Shown here: positions 36,685 through 45,659 of the stretch, one piece after another
Position numbering within the stretch: position 1 is the stretch's first letter
How the letters are laid out: each line of letters opens with the position of its first letter
NCBI RefSeq assembly: GCF_900116665.1
Contig: NZ_FPBK01000005.1
Coordinates: forward strand, 169,698 to 233,697
Reading direction: 5' to 3'
Length of the DNA stretch: 64,000 bases
DNA from: Pustulibacterium marinum
GTDB lineage: Bacteria; Bacteroidota; Bacteroidia; Flavobacteriales; Flavobacteriaceae
Translations under genes and position numbers: made by a program
Notes under the pieces: model-generated
What the model was told of the DNA's origin: nothing
Databases searched by the model: none
The model's input: the letters and a program-made list of their open reading frames with translations, nothing else

Positions 36685-37602
36685 ATGAATCGAATTTTAT
36701 TTCTTATTCTCATCAACTTTACGACAGTTTACAGTCAGAATTATATAATTGCTGATGCTCAAACAAAAAAATCTATTCCTTTCGTTTCAATAGTTTTTAA
36801 TTCCGATAATGGATTATATACCAACGAAAATGGAGCCTTTGAATTACCTAGTGAAAACGCAGACAGCTTATCCATTTCCGCTATGGGATATACTCCATTA
36901 AAAGTCAGCACAAGCAATCTTACTGATACTATTTTCTTAAAACAAGAAATAGTAGCTCTAGAAGACGTAGAAATATCCTCTAAAAAACCTAGTACAAGTT
37001 TAATAGAATTTCCTGTTCTAGACCGTTTGAACTTTTCCAGTTTTCCTTTGGATAAAACAGGAGCTAAACTAACTGCTGTTCTACAACCCAAAAAAACTTT
37101 GGAAAAAACAACAGTGCTTCACAGCATCACTATTTATTTTAAAAAAGTAAGAGAACGCAGAAAATATAAAAAAGAATTAAAAGATATTAAAACCATCGTT
37201 AGAGTAAATCTCTACCAACTAAAAGATAGCCTACCCAATGAAAAATTTTATCAAAGTGAACCATTTTACTTAAACAGTTTTAAAACAGATGAATTGAAAC
37301 TAAACCTTACCAATGAGCATTTTAAATTACCTAAAGCAGGTTTTGCTATAGAATTAGAAATGCTAGGCAATTATAATCTTCAAGAAAAAATATTTATTAA
37401 TGAAAAAAATGAAATGAAAGGTTTAGTAAGGCCAGGTCTTGCTGGCAATGACAACCATGATTTTCAAAGCACAACCTATTTATCCATATTGAAAAATGGA
37501 AACATTACTTATCACAGCTTAAATTCAATATTAAACAGGACTCCCAACTTTAGCTCAATTGACAAAACATTAAGCTGTTCCATAGAATTGGTAAGCTACT
37601 AG
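36685..37602 (+). CDS. Secreted CarboxypepD_reg-like domain protein
   Basis: A 305-residue exported protein. The signal peptide (1 to about 17, ending TVYSQ) is followed by a carboxypeptidase-regulatory-like domain (about 19-95: IADAQTKKSIPFVSIVF, GLYTNENGAFELP, SISAMGYTPLKV), the plug-side domain common in SusC/TonB proteins. Residues about 115-305 are an unassigned beta-rich region with a basic patch (KKVRERRKYKKELKD). No barrel follows, so it is not a TonB receptor. Its stop faces the MBOAT gene stop with 5 bases between. Confidence 0.82.
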   Translation: MNRILFLILINFTTVYSQNYIIADAQTKKSIPFVSIVFNSDNGLYTNENGAFELPSENADSLSISAMGYTPLKVSTSNLTDTIFLKQEIVALEDVEISSKKPSTSLIEFPVLDRLNFSSFPLDKTGAKLTAVLQPKKTLEKTTVLHSITIYFKKVRERRKYKKELKDIKTIVRVNLYQLKDSLPNEKFYQSEPFYLNSFKTDELKLNLTNEHFKLPKAGFAIELEMLGNYNLQEKIFINEKNEMKGLVRPGLAGNDNHDFQSTTYLSILKNGNITYHSLNSILNRTPNFSSIDKTLSCSIELVSY

Positions 37603-37607
37603 AAATA

Positions 37608-39269
37608 CTAAAACTGAAAATATATAAACGGCTGAAAATCGGTTGAAAATGCTTGGTAACACATTACACCAACCACTGTAGCATATCCAATTTTTAGCGG
37701 CATTGGACTTTTGGCATACCACTGCTCCAGTGTTTCTTTGGTAGACTGCGGTAACCAATGGGTAATATAACCGGCCAACATTACCCAAAACACCATTTGA
37801 TAATGTACCAAAATATCCCATGCGTGTGCCCAATCCATATTATTTGCTACTTGATGATACCAACGACGAATGTGTCCCATACTCTCGCTACGGAAATAAA
37901 TTCTAGTAAACGTGATGAAGATAAACGTGACTAAAACTTTCCAAAAATGCACAAACCAATGCGTACTATTTTCATACGGACTAGCCTTTCGCCAAAATTT
38001 GTAAACAACCAAACCAAGACCGTTCAAACCACCCCAAATCACAAATTTCCAGGAAGCGCCGTGCCACAAACCACCAATAAGCATGGTGAGCATTAAATTG
38101 ATATTGGTATTGATATTTTTTTCAATAGTTGGAGAAAAATAAGAACCTATAACTCCCAGAATGACAATTCCCGGAATAATCAAATAGATATAGTTATTCC
38201 CAAAGCCAATCATTACTCCCAAAAGAATGATGGCTAGGATAATATAGGAAGCTGTAGACCCTTTTCTGTTTCCACCCAATGGGATGTATAAATAATCTCT
38301 TAACCAGGTAGACAAGGAAATATGCCAGCGACGCCAAAAATCTGCTGTACTCACAGCTTTGTAAGGAGAATTGAAATTCTTAGGAAGTTCAAATCCCATT
38401 AATAACGCCAAGCCAATAGCAATATCTGTATACCCAGAAAAATCTCCATAAATCTGTAACGAATATCCAATCATTGCCATCACATTTGCAAAACCAGAAA
38501 ACATTTCGGGCGCATCAAAAACTCGGTCTAAAAAATGCATGGCGATAAAATCTGCAAACAACATTTTCTTTACAAGCCCTTTCAAAATCATGAAAGTTCC
38601 GTTATTAAAATCGGAAACTGAAATTGACGTTGGTTTATTGATTTGCGGCACAAAACTCTCGGCTCTTACAATAGGACCCGCTACCAATTGTGGAAAGAAA
38701 CTCACAAAAAAACCAAAGTCCATAATAGATTTTAATGGCTTTAAATTTCCACGATAAATATCTACACTATAACTAATAGTTTGAAAGGTATAAAATGAAA
38801 TTCCTACCGGAAGAATAATCTTATCCACCGTAAAATAGGTTTGATTGGCAAAGCCATTTCCCCAATGCGCCAACCAATTGAAAACTTCAATATTAGTATG
38901 AAACAGATAGTTAAAAGAATCTGTAAAGAAGTAAGCATATTTAAAGTAGCACAATACTAACAAATTCACGCAAACGCTTGTTGTTACCAGCACTTTACGT
39001 TTTAGAGCATTATTGCTTCGGTAAATATTTCTTCCTATGAAGAAATCAACCAGCGTACTGAAAATTAAAATCCCAATAAACAAGCCGCTCGTTTTGTAGT
39101 AAAAAAACAAGGATACTAAAAACAAGTATGCATTTCTAAGCGGAATCTTTTTGTAGATCAACGCAAAAACGAAATAGATAACGGCAAAGAAAATCCAGAA
39201 ATTAGCTTGTGTAAAAATTAATGGAAACTCTTCGGAAAACGTAAAAATATCTTTTAGCCTATTCATCAA
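37608..39269 (-). CDS. MBOAT-family O-acyltransferase (AlgI/DltB-like)
   Basis: A 553-residue polytopic inner-membrane enzyme of the membrane-bound O-acyltransferase family, which moves acyl groups to extracytoplasmic polymers. It has about 10-12 membrane helices. The two family histidines are present: His316 in FWRRWHISLSTWLRDY and the invariant His403 in IGGLWHGASWKF. YIPLGGNRKG is typical of AlgI. Its start overlaps the upstream SGNH gene by 11 bases. With the two SGNH proteins it resembles alginate or cell-wall O-acetylation modules. The substrate is unknown. Confidence 0.92.
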   Translation of the reverse strand: MMNRLKDIFTFSEEFPLIFTQANFWIFFAVIYFVFALIYKKIPLRNAYLFLVSLFFYYKTSGLFIGILIFSTLVDFFIGRNIYRSNNALKRKVLVTTSVCVNLLVLCYFKYAYFFTDSFNYLFHTNIEVFNWLAHWGNGFANQTYFTVDKIILPVGISFYTFQTISYSVDIYRGNLKPLKSIMDFGFFVSFFPQLVAGPIVRAESFVPQINKPTSISVSDFNNGTFMILKGLVKKMLFADFIAMHFLDRVFDAPEMFSGFANVMAMIGYSLQIYGDFSGYTDIAIGLALLMGFELPKNFNSPYKAVSTADFWRRWHISLSTWLRDYLYIPLGGNRKGSTASYIILAIILLGVMIGFGNNYIYLIIPGIVILGVIGSYFSPTIEKNINTNINLMLTMLIGGLWHGASWKFVIWGGLNGLGLVVYKFWRKASPYENSTHWFVHFWKVLVTFIFITFTRIYFRSESMGHIRRWYHQVANNMDWAHAWDILVHYQMVFWVMLAGYITHWLPQSTKETLEQWYAKSPMPLKIGYATVVGVMCYQAFSTDFQPFIYFQF

Positions 39270-40548
39270 GGGTTTTAAAATAGGTTAGTAAACTTTCTTC
39301 TGGTCGGTTAGTGCTTTGCTCCCATTGACGCACCATAGCGCTTAAGAGTAAATCGGCTTTGATGCTATACCCCAAATAGGTAAAATGAACTCTATCAGAA
39401 GGCATCAAATCTTTTTTGTACCATTTTTGAGAAGAACCTAATCCTCCCATAACTTGGTAAAAATCCCAAACAGCCATTTGGTATTTATGAGCCAATTCTT
39501 GTATAATCTCTTCTTGAATACTAGTATTCTTATTTGGAAATCTACGACGATAATAGGAATCATTCGGAACTGTCAAAAGTATAGCACATTCAGGGTTTAC
39601 ACGCTGAATCATTTTCATGAAATTTTCATAATTCTCACGAAATTTTTCAGCCTTAAAATGTGTGGTATAAGCATCATTGGTTCCTATGGAAATGATAAAT
39701 AAATCTGGTTTATACAAAGCCAATTGTTCTTCAAAATACGCACAACGGGTGTACGAATCAAAACGAGCTCCGTTGGCTCCAATACTTGTATATTCTATCC
39801 CAGGATCATCGTTCATCAACTCCAATCCCATCAATAAAAATGGCTCATGAGTTTTTGGAGCATCTTTTTTTAATCGAACTTCAAGTGCAATGGAATCTAG
39901 ACTTGAGGAAAAATTAAATTGACGAAAAGCTGCTTTAGTGTTCACTGAATCTGATAACACCAAACCGCTGTCTAAAATTTTCAATTCGTAATCATCACTC
40001 CAATTGTTATAAAAAACACGAAGTTTATTGAAACAGTAATCTTCCTTGGTGTAGTTTTTATAATTTGATTTGATAAAAATTGTATCAATATTTTCATTGA
40101 ACGTAGCAGAAACGCCAGCTAAGCCCCAAGTAACACTATCATTCAAAGAACAACGATATCCTTTCCATTTTTCTTTATCTGCTTCTACTCGATAGTTCAA
40201 TGGATTATTGGTATGCGCTAAATGATAGGGAAAAATAAAACCTCGCTGACTTGTACTGATGTCATTCATATTTTGCAAATAAGTTCTAATCTTATTTGAA
40301 TATATATCTGCTTGAATGTGTGAACCTCCGATATGAAAAATATGCAACTTCTTCTTCTTTCCTGCAAAAAGGCTATCTAATTTACTGAAGAAATTAGAAA
40401 AATACGGTGAATCTTCAGCATACATCAACGTATTAGCTTCTTGGTTTATCAACCCACTATTTGCCTGTGTAATACTATCTAAAACGTAATGCTGCGCATG
40501 GAGAAATCCACTACACACCAATAATAAAAATACTAAACTCTTCTTCAT
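39259..40548 (-). CDS. SGNH-fold exported protein, acylation-module partner 2
   Basis: A 429-residue exported SGNH protein. The signal peptide is MKKSLVFLLLVCSGFLHAQ. Block I is HIGGSHIQAD with the presumed nucleophile Ser76 (GGSH in place of GDS), block III is IISIGTNDAY, and block V is DRVHFTYLGY with Asp and His. I start at ATG 40548; an ATG four codons upstream is possible. By analogy with AlgJ, AlgX or PatB it would transfer or remove acyl groups on the outer face for the MBOAT partner. It overlaps that gene by 11 bases. Confidence 0.85.
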   Translation of the reverse strand: MKKSLVFLLLVCSGFLHAQHYVLDSITQANSGLINQEANTLMYAEDSPYFSNFFSKLDSLFAGKKKKLHIFHIGGSHIQADIYSNKIRTYLQNMNDISTSQRGFIFPYHLAHTNNPLNYRVEADKEKWKGYRCSLNDSVTWGLAGVSATFNENIDTIFIKSNYKNYTKEDYCFNKLRVFYNNWSDDYELKILDSGLVLSDSVNTKAAFRQFNFSSSLDSIALEVRLKKDAPKTHEPFLLMGLELMNDDPGIEYTSIGANGARFDSYTRCAYFEEQLALYKPDLFIISIGTNDAYTTHFKAEKFRENYENFMKMIQRVNPECAILLTVPNDSYYRRRFPNKNTSIQEEIIQELAHKYQMAVWDFYQVMGGLGSSQKWYKKDLMPSDRVHFTYLGYSIKADLLLSAMVRQWEQSTNRPEESLLTYFKTLDE

Positions 40549-40571
40549 AAACATTTTCATTGCTCTAGTCC

Positions 40572-42119
40572 TTATTTCAAATCACTCTCCTTAGGTATTA
40601 AATCTAAATATAATGCCGTAAAAAACAATTCTGAAATCACTTTTGTTCCTTTAGAAGTAAAATGCGTATAATCATTCCCTGCTAATTTTTGATCTACCCA
40701 ATGCTGCATGGAATTTTCACCGCCCATGGCTTTGTACATATCCCAATAAGCTACACCATTTGCTAAGCAGGTTTCTTTCAATTTCTCATTGAGATATGGT
40801 AATAATTCATACGTATACATAACTCCATCTTGGGAAGTTGTCATGTCTGAAGGACCAATAAACAAAAAGGTAGCCTCCGGTATTTTTTTACGAACCCAAT
40901 TAAGGTTTGCCAGAACGTAGCGTGAATAATTGTCTACGTTGGTAGAATCTTTTAAATATGGAACTGTATTTCCACCATACTGAAAAACGAAAACTTCGGG
41001 TTTCAATTGTTTCAACATTGCTGAAAAATTTGTTCCGTCTAACTTAGTAAAAACTGTTCCGGAAGCGCCACGCATTGCAACATTATCTAGCTGAATTCCT
41101 TCGGGTGTGTCCAAAGTAATTCCATAGAAATCTGGACTTATTTTTGCGTCAAATTCAAACCTTAGGTTTTCTGGTTGTACTTGTGTTTTAATCGTGAATG
41201 AATGATACATTCCATCATTCACCAACGAATCGGAACGAATCAATTTTTCCTCATAAAAAACACGAACAGCTGTGGGCGACACCGCATTACCATAATGTAC
41301 AGTAACTTGATTAAACTTTCTAAAATTACGATAGGTAACTTTTGAATAGGCTACTGTAAAATTCGCTGTAATAACCGGCAACGTATCTATATCTATACTA
41401 TCTAACGGAATATTCAGTGGTTCTGTAAATCTAGAAAGGGTTGTATATACACCGTATTTCTTGTGTTCAAATCTTTTTTGAGTAGGATCAAAAGCGGCGT
41501 AACGTAGCCAGTTTTCGCTACTCTTTACATCGGCACTCAACTGCTCATACACTTGTTTAATAGGAATAAATCCTGGACCACCACCTCCATAAATTCCTTG
41601 CAAGCGATTTCTCAAATAACCGGAAATACGATCTCCCTCTAATTGCGAATCTCCATAATGAATAATTCTACAACCCGGAGTAGCCAGTTGTTCATTGAGT
41701 TTCACTATGAATTCTGTTTTATTTTCAGGATAACTGATCCGTTGAATTTTGGAAGTATCAATTTTTGAAAAATCGGGAAACTTCTTTTTAGGTTTTGTCA
41801 ACGTATCCGAACTTGCATCGGCAGGATCATGATCTATTTTCAAAGCTGGATCTATTTCCTCCTCTTCTTCATCCTCATCAACCGTAACTACAAGCTGTTC
41901 AATATTATTTACAATACTGTCTATATTTTCAATCTTTGTTTCAGAAACCTTGGTTTCCATAAAAAAAGTTTCCGTGGTAGGGTACTTCAAAATTGCATCA
42001 CCCAAAGCAAAACCATTGGTCTCTTTTCCATCGGAATCTAAAGTTTGACTCAAGAACGTTAACCCAAACAGAACGGTTAACGCAACAACTAAAAAAAGAC
42101 TGATTTTTTTGGGATTCAT
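40572..42119 (-). CDS. SGNH-fold membrane-anchored protein, acylation-module partner 1
   Basis: A 515-residue SGNH protein with an N-terminal membrane anchor (about 6-24) and an acidic, disordered linker (about 78-110, with runs of Asp and Glu). Block I is IIHYGDSQLEGDR with Ser158, block III region is FVFQYGGNTV (GGN, lacking the usual GxND), and block V is NDYTHFTSKG with Asp483 and His486. It is the first gene of a three-gene unit, 23 bases before the second SGNH gene, and probably works with the MBOAT enzyme. Confidence 0.85.
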   Translation of the reverse strand: MNPKKISLFLVVALTVLFGLTFLSQTLDSDGKETNGFALGDAILKYPTTETFFMETKVSETKIENIDSIVNNIEQLVVTVDEDEEEEEIDPALKIDHDPADASSDTLTKPKKKFPDFSKIDTSKIQRISYPENKTEFIVKLNEQLATPGCRIIHYGDSQLEGDRISGYLRNRLQGIYGGGGPGFIPIKQVYEQLSADVKSSENWLRYAAFDPTQKRFEHKKYGVYTTLSRFTEPLNIPLDSIDIDTLPVITANFTVAYSKVTYRNFRKFNQVTVHYGNAVSPTAVRVFYEEKLIRSDSLVNDGMYHSFTIKTQVQPENLRFEFDAKISPDFYGITLDTPEGIQLDNVAMRGASGTVFTKLDGTNFSAMLKQLKPEVFVFQYGGNTVPYLKDSTNVDNYSRYVLANLNWVRKKIPEATFLFIGPSDMTTSQDGVMYTYELLPYLNEKLKETCLANGVAYWDMYKAMGGENSMQHWVDQKLAGNDYTHFTSKGTKVISELFFTALYLDLIPKESDLK

Positions 42120-42161
42120 TAGTGCTGATTGAACGGTAACGAAAATACTATTTTTTAAGAT

Positions 42162-44081
42162 TTATACAGAAGCTTTCTCTATTTCTTCTTGGATTTCTTC
42201 CCATTGCAACATCAATTGCTCTAAATCATCTTTCTTTTTCTGGTACGAATCAAAGAAGTTGGGCCTTGCAATGACTTCATCATAGTTTGCTGCCATATCT
42301 ACATCTATAGTGGCAATTTCATTTTCAAGATCGGTAATCTGACGTTCTGTTTTACTCAATCTGTTTTGAAGTGATTTTATTTTTTTCTGAGCCTCGTAAG
42401 ACAATGCATTTGAAGTATTGTCTTTTTGATTAGATTTTGCTACTTCATCTTTCTTTTCAATAGCTCTAAAGTTTTCGGCATTACGAGCATCCAAATAGTA
42501 GTTGATATCGCCAAGATATTCTTTTATTTTTCGGTCTTTAAATTCATAAACAGTATCGGTTAAACCTTGTAAAAAATCACGGTCGTGAGAAACCAATAGT
42601 AAAGTTCCCTCAAAATTCTTTAAAGCTTCTTTCAATACATTTTTTGACTTGATATCTAAATGGTTTGTCGGTTCATCCATCACCAAGACATTAAAAGGTT
42701 GTAAAAGCATTTTAGCCAATGCTAACCGGTTTCTTTCTCCTCCGGAAAGCACTTTTACCTTTTTATCAACATCATCACCTCTAAACAAAAAAGAACCCAA
42801 TATATCGCGTACTTTGGTTCGGTTGGTTTCATTAGCAGCGTTGATCATTGTATCTAAAATGGTTATTTCGCCATCTAGATATTCTGCTTGGTTTTGTGCA
42901 AAATATCCAAGCTGAACATTATGTCCCAATTTTATGTTTCCTTTATAAGGAATTTCGCCAATGATCATTTTTGCCAAGGTAGTTTTTCCTTGCCCGTTTT
43001 GCCCAACAAAAGCTGTTTTAACTCCACGTTCTATGAGCAGATTGATATCTTCCAGTACATGTTTATCTCCGTAATTTTTGGATACGTGTTCTGCTTCAAC
43101 CACAACTTTTCCCGGTTGTAAAGAAATAGGAAACTGAATATTCATTACCGCATTGTCATCTTCATCCACTTCAATACGGTCTATCTTATCCAGTTTTTTG
43201 ATAAGTGATTGCGCCATGGAAGCCTTCGAAGCCTTCGCTCTAAATTTTTCAATCAGTTTTTCAGTATTCTGAATTTGTTTTTCCTGATTTTTTTGAGCTG
43301 CCAATTGTTGTTCTCGTATTTCAGATCTCAGCTCTAAATATTCTGAATACGGTTTATTATAATCGTATGCTTTTCCTAGAGAAATTTCGATAGTACGGTT
43401 GGTTACATTGTCCAAAAACATTTTATCGTGAGACACAATCACCACTACGCCCGAGTACGAACTTAAAAATTGTTCTAACCAAATGATGGATTCAATATCT
43501 AAGTGGTTTGTTGGCTCATCTAGCAATAAAACATCGTTATTTTGAAGTAACAATTTTGCAAGCTCAATACGCATTCTCCATCCACCAGAAAAACTATCAG
43601 TAAGTTTATTAAAATCGTCTCTTTTAAAACCAAGACCAATCAATACTTTTTCAGTTTCTCCTTGATATCTATACCCACCAAGAATATCATATCTATGAGT
43701 AACATCATTCAAAGAAACCATGATATCATGATAGGCTTCACTCTCATAATCTGTTCTACTCGCCAATTGATGATTGATTTCATCCATTTTTAGCTCCAAC
43801 GATTTGATTTCTTCAAATGCCTGATAGGCTTCCTCCAAAACGGTTCTACCTTGAACAAAATCTATATCCTGACGTAAAAAACCAATCTTCACATCTTTAT
43901 CTGAAGCAATCACACCGGTGTCTGGCTCTATATCTTTAGATAATAGTTTGAGCATGGTGGATTTTCCGGCTCCATTTTTACCTATCAAACCAACACGGTC
44001 TCCCGCATTTAATCTAAAAGCAATTTCTTCAAACAGATATTCCCCACCAAAGGAGATAGATAAATTATGTATGTTGAGCAT
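42162..44081 (-). CDS. ABC-F family ATPase
   Basis: A 639-residue cytoplasmic protein with two fused ABC ATPase domains and no membrane segment. Walker A motifs are GKNGAGKS (34-41) and GQNGQGKT in the second half. Signatures are FSGGWRMRIELAK and LSGGERNRLALAK, and both Walker B sites read LLLDEPTNHLDI or VMDEPTNHLDI. A linker with a basic coiled coil separates the domains and a C-terminal coiled coil follows (about 545-635). ABC-F proteins act on ribosomes. The architecture is closest to Uup/YheS-type factors rather than a specific resistance protein. Confidence 0.93.
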   Translation of the reverse strand: MLNIHNLSISFGGEYLFEEIAFRLNAGDRVGLIGKNGAGKSTMLKLLSKDIEPDTGVIASDKDVKIGFLRQDIDFVQGRTVLEEAYQAFEEIKSLELKMDEINHQLASRTDYESEAYHDIMVSLNDVTHRYDILGGYRYQGETEKVLIGLGFKRDDFNKLTDSFSGGWRMRIELAKLLLQNNDVLLLDEPTNHLDIESIIWLEQFLSSYSGVVVIVSHDKMFLDNVTNRTIEISLGKAYDYNKPYSEYLELRSEIREQQLAAQKNQEKQIQNTEKLIEKFRAKASKASMAQSLIKKLDKIDRIEVDEDDNAVMNIQFPISLQPGKVVVEAEHVSKNYGDKHVLEDINLLIERGVKTAFVGQNGQGKTTLAKMIIGEIPYKGNIKLGHNVQLGYFAQNQAEYLDGEITILDTMINAANETNRTKVRDILGSFLFRGDDVDKKVKVLSGGERNRLALAKMLLQPFNVLVMDEPTNHLDIKSKNVLKEALKNFEGTLLLVSHDRDFLQGLTDTVYEFKDRKIKEYLGDINYYLDARNAENFRAIEKKDEVAKSNQKDNTSNALSYEAQKKIKSLQNRLSKTERQITDLENEIATIDVDMAANYDEVIARPNFFDSYQKKKDDLEQLMLQWEEIQEEIEKASV

Positions 44082-44123
44082 AAATTTGTTACTATTGTTA
44101 CATTCTCAGACAAGGAGAATTTT

Positions 44124-44131
44124 TAAATTTG
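44124..44131 (+). promoter_or_regulatory. -7 box upstream of the DUF983 gene
   Basis: TAAATTTG matches TAnnTTTG, 17 bases before the ATG at 44149. No clear -33 TTG. Confidence 0.35.
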
Positions 44132-44148
44132 TTTAAAATTAGAAAACG

Positions 44149-44544
44149 ATGTTTGGCAAAGGAACAAAATTGAATAGTATTTTAACCGGATCTTGTCCGA
44201 GATGTCAGGAAGAATCTATGTATATTAAAAAAAATCCGTACGACCTCTCGCAAACATTAAAAATGCATGAACATTGTTCACATTGTGGACAAAAGTACAA
44301 AATTGAACCTTCTTTTTTCTACGGTGCAATGTATGTGAGCTATGGTGTGGGTGTTGCCTTTGCAGTAGCCGCATTTATCATCAGTTTTGTATTTTTATCA
44401 AGCTCACTAAAGACCTCCTTTTTTGCAATCATGGGAACCTTAATAGTTTTCATGCCGGTAATCATGCGCTTGTCTCGAAATATTTGGATTAACTTTTTTG
44501 TTAAGTACAATCCGAACGCCAAAAAAGAAAAAATTAAGCATTAA
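44149..44544 (+). CDS. DUF983 family membrane protein
   Basis: A 131-residue inner-membrane protein. The N-terminal zinc-ribbon-like part has Cys16, Cys19, Cys43 and Cys46 (SCPRCQ and CSHCGQKY). Two membrane helices follow (about 62-82 and 88-108). DUF983 proteins are common in bacteria and of unknown function. The last 11 bases overlap the end of the convergent FAD oxidoreductase gene. Confidence 0.87.
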   Translation: MFGKGTKLNSILTGSCPRCQEESMYIKKNPYDLSQTLKMHEHCSHCGQKYKIEPSFFYGAMYVSYGVGVAFAVAAFIISFVFLSSSLKTSFFAIMGTLIVFMPVIMRLSRNIWINFFVKYNPNAKKEKIKH

Positions 44545-45595
44545 GCTTACGCCATCTTTTTTCAAAACGTTTGATATCTGAAACCGGATCTAATGCTATT
44601 TGGTCTTCAATGAAATCATATAGCTGCTTGGCTATGTAAGGTCCAATCATTACACCTCGTGTACCCAAACCGTTCAAGATATACATGTTGTCATGTTTTG
44701 GATGTTTACCTATTAGTGGGCGTCTATCTGCAACTGTAGGTCTTACTCCTGCTAATTGATCTACTATTTCAAAGTCACAAAGTAATAGTCCTTTTAACTT
44801 TTCTAAAAGTTCTTCTTTTGCCTCAATAGACGGTTCATTGTTTTTTGTATCATGATGATAGGTTGCACCAATCTTGTATAAATCGTCCCCAAGAGGTATT
44901 ATAAAACAAGCTGATTTCACAACTTCGGTCAATTTCAAATTTGGAGCTTTAATTACCAATAATTCACCTTTTGTGCCTCTTAATGGCAAATAATTAAAAA
45001 ACGGATTTTGATGAATCCCATAACCTTCACAAAAAACAATATTTTTAAATGCTAAGTCTTTATATTTCCATCCATCATCCATGTTGTTTAATTCTGAATG
45101 ATCAAATGTTTCTTTTATGAAACAATCTTTACCAGATAGAAAATCCTGAAATCTCGTAATAAGTTTATTAATATCTACCTTTCCGGTTTTTAAAACTTCT
45201 CCATACTTATGAGGAACATTCAAAGATGGATTACTATTAGAAATTAACTTAGTCGAAAGATAATCTGAAAGCAATTTATTATCGGTTGCCTCAAACCATA
45301 GATTTTGTTCTTCGATACTTGCAAATTTCCGAAGCACAGGAATTGATTCAATAAACGTATCTTGAAAATATTCTTCATAAAACCTGAAAGTACTGAGCAT
45401 AGCACTTAATTGTTCGGATGCTTTCCAAACGGGTGTAAATCTTTTTAAAATCACAGGGTTAAACAGGGCACCAGCAACTTTGGAAGATTGCTGAGATTCA
45501 TCAGCAATCACCACAAAGCTTTTATCTTTTTCTATGAGTTCTTTTGCAAAAGAAATGGTAGCAAGCCCACTTCCTACTAAAACATAATCTATCAT
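44534..45595 (-). CDS. NAD(P)/FAD-dependent oxidoreductase (D-amino-acid-oxidase-like)
   Basis: A 353-residue flavoprotein. The N-terminal dinucleotide-binding motif is MIDYVLVGSGLATISFAKEL. The C-terminal segment AGVRPTVADRRPLIGKHP and LNGLGTRGVMIGPYIA is typical of the DAO fold (ThiO, MnmC C-terminal domain, glycine oxidase). The substrate is unknown. I start at ATG 45595, as it places the Rossmann motif at the N-terminus. The gldN terminator lies just upstream, so it is probably transcribed separately. Confidence 0.87.
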   Translation of the reverse strand: MIDYVLVGSGLATISFAKELIEKDKSFVVIADESQQSSKVAGALFNPVILKRFTPVWKASEQLSAMLSTFRFYEEYFQDTFIESIPVLRKFASIEEQNLWFEATDNKLLSDYLSTKLISNSNPSLNVPHKYGEVLKTGKVDINKLITRFQDFLSGKDCFIKETFDHSELNNMDDGWKYKDLAFKNIVFCEGYGIHQNPFFNYLPLRGTKGELLVIKAPNLKLTEVVKSACFIIPLGDDLYKIGATYHHDTKNNEPSIEAKEELLEKLKGLLLCDFEIVDQLAGVRPTVADRRPLIGKHPKHDNMYILNGLGTRGVMIGPYIAKQLYDFIEDQIALDPVSDIKRFEKRWRKLNA

Positions 45596-45608
45596 AGCTA
45601 CAAAAATA

Positions 45609-45636
45609 AAAAAGCGACTCAAATGAGTCGCTTTTT
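45609..45636 (-). terminator. Terminator after gldN
   Basis: Perfect 13-base arms AAAAAGCGACTCA (45609-45621) and TGAGTCGCTTTTT (45624-45636) with a minimal loop, 23 bases beyond the gldN stop. It closes the gldKLMN unit. Confidence 0.88.
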
Positions 45637-45659
45637 ATATGTTTAAATGAATTGGAATT

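Noticed and set aside
41855..41885. A short tandem repeat in DNA (Glu/Asp codon run) in the first SGNH gene
   Set aside because: It codes for an acidic linker typical of exported proteins and is not a regular repeat array.
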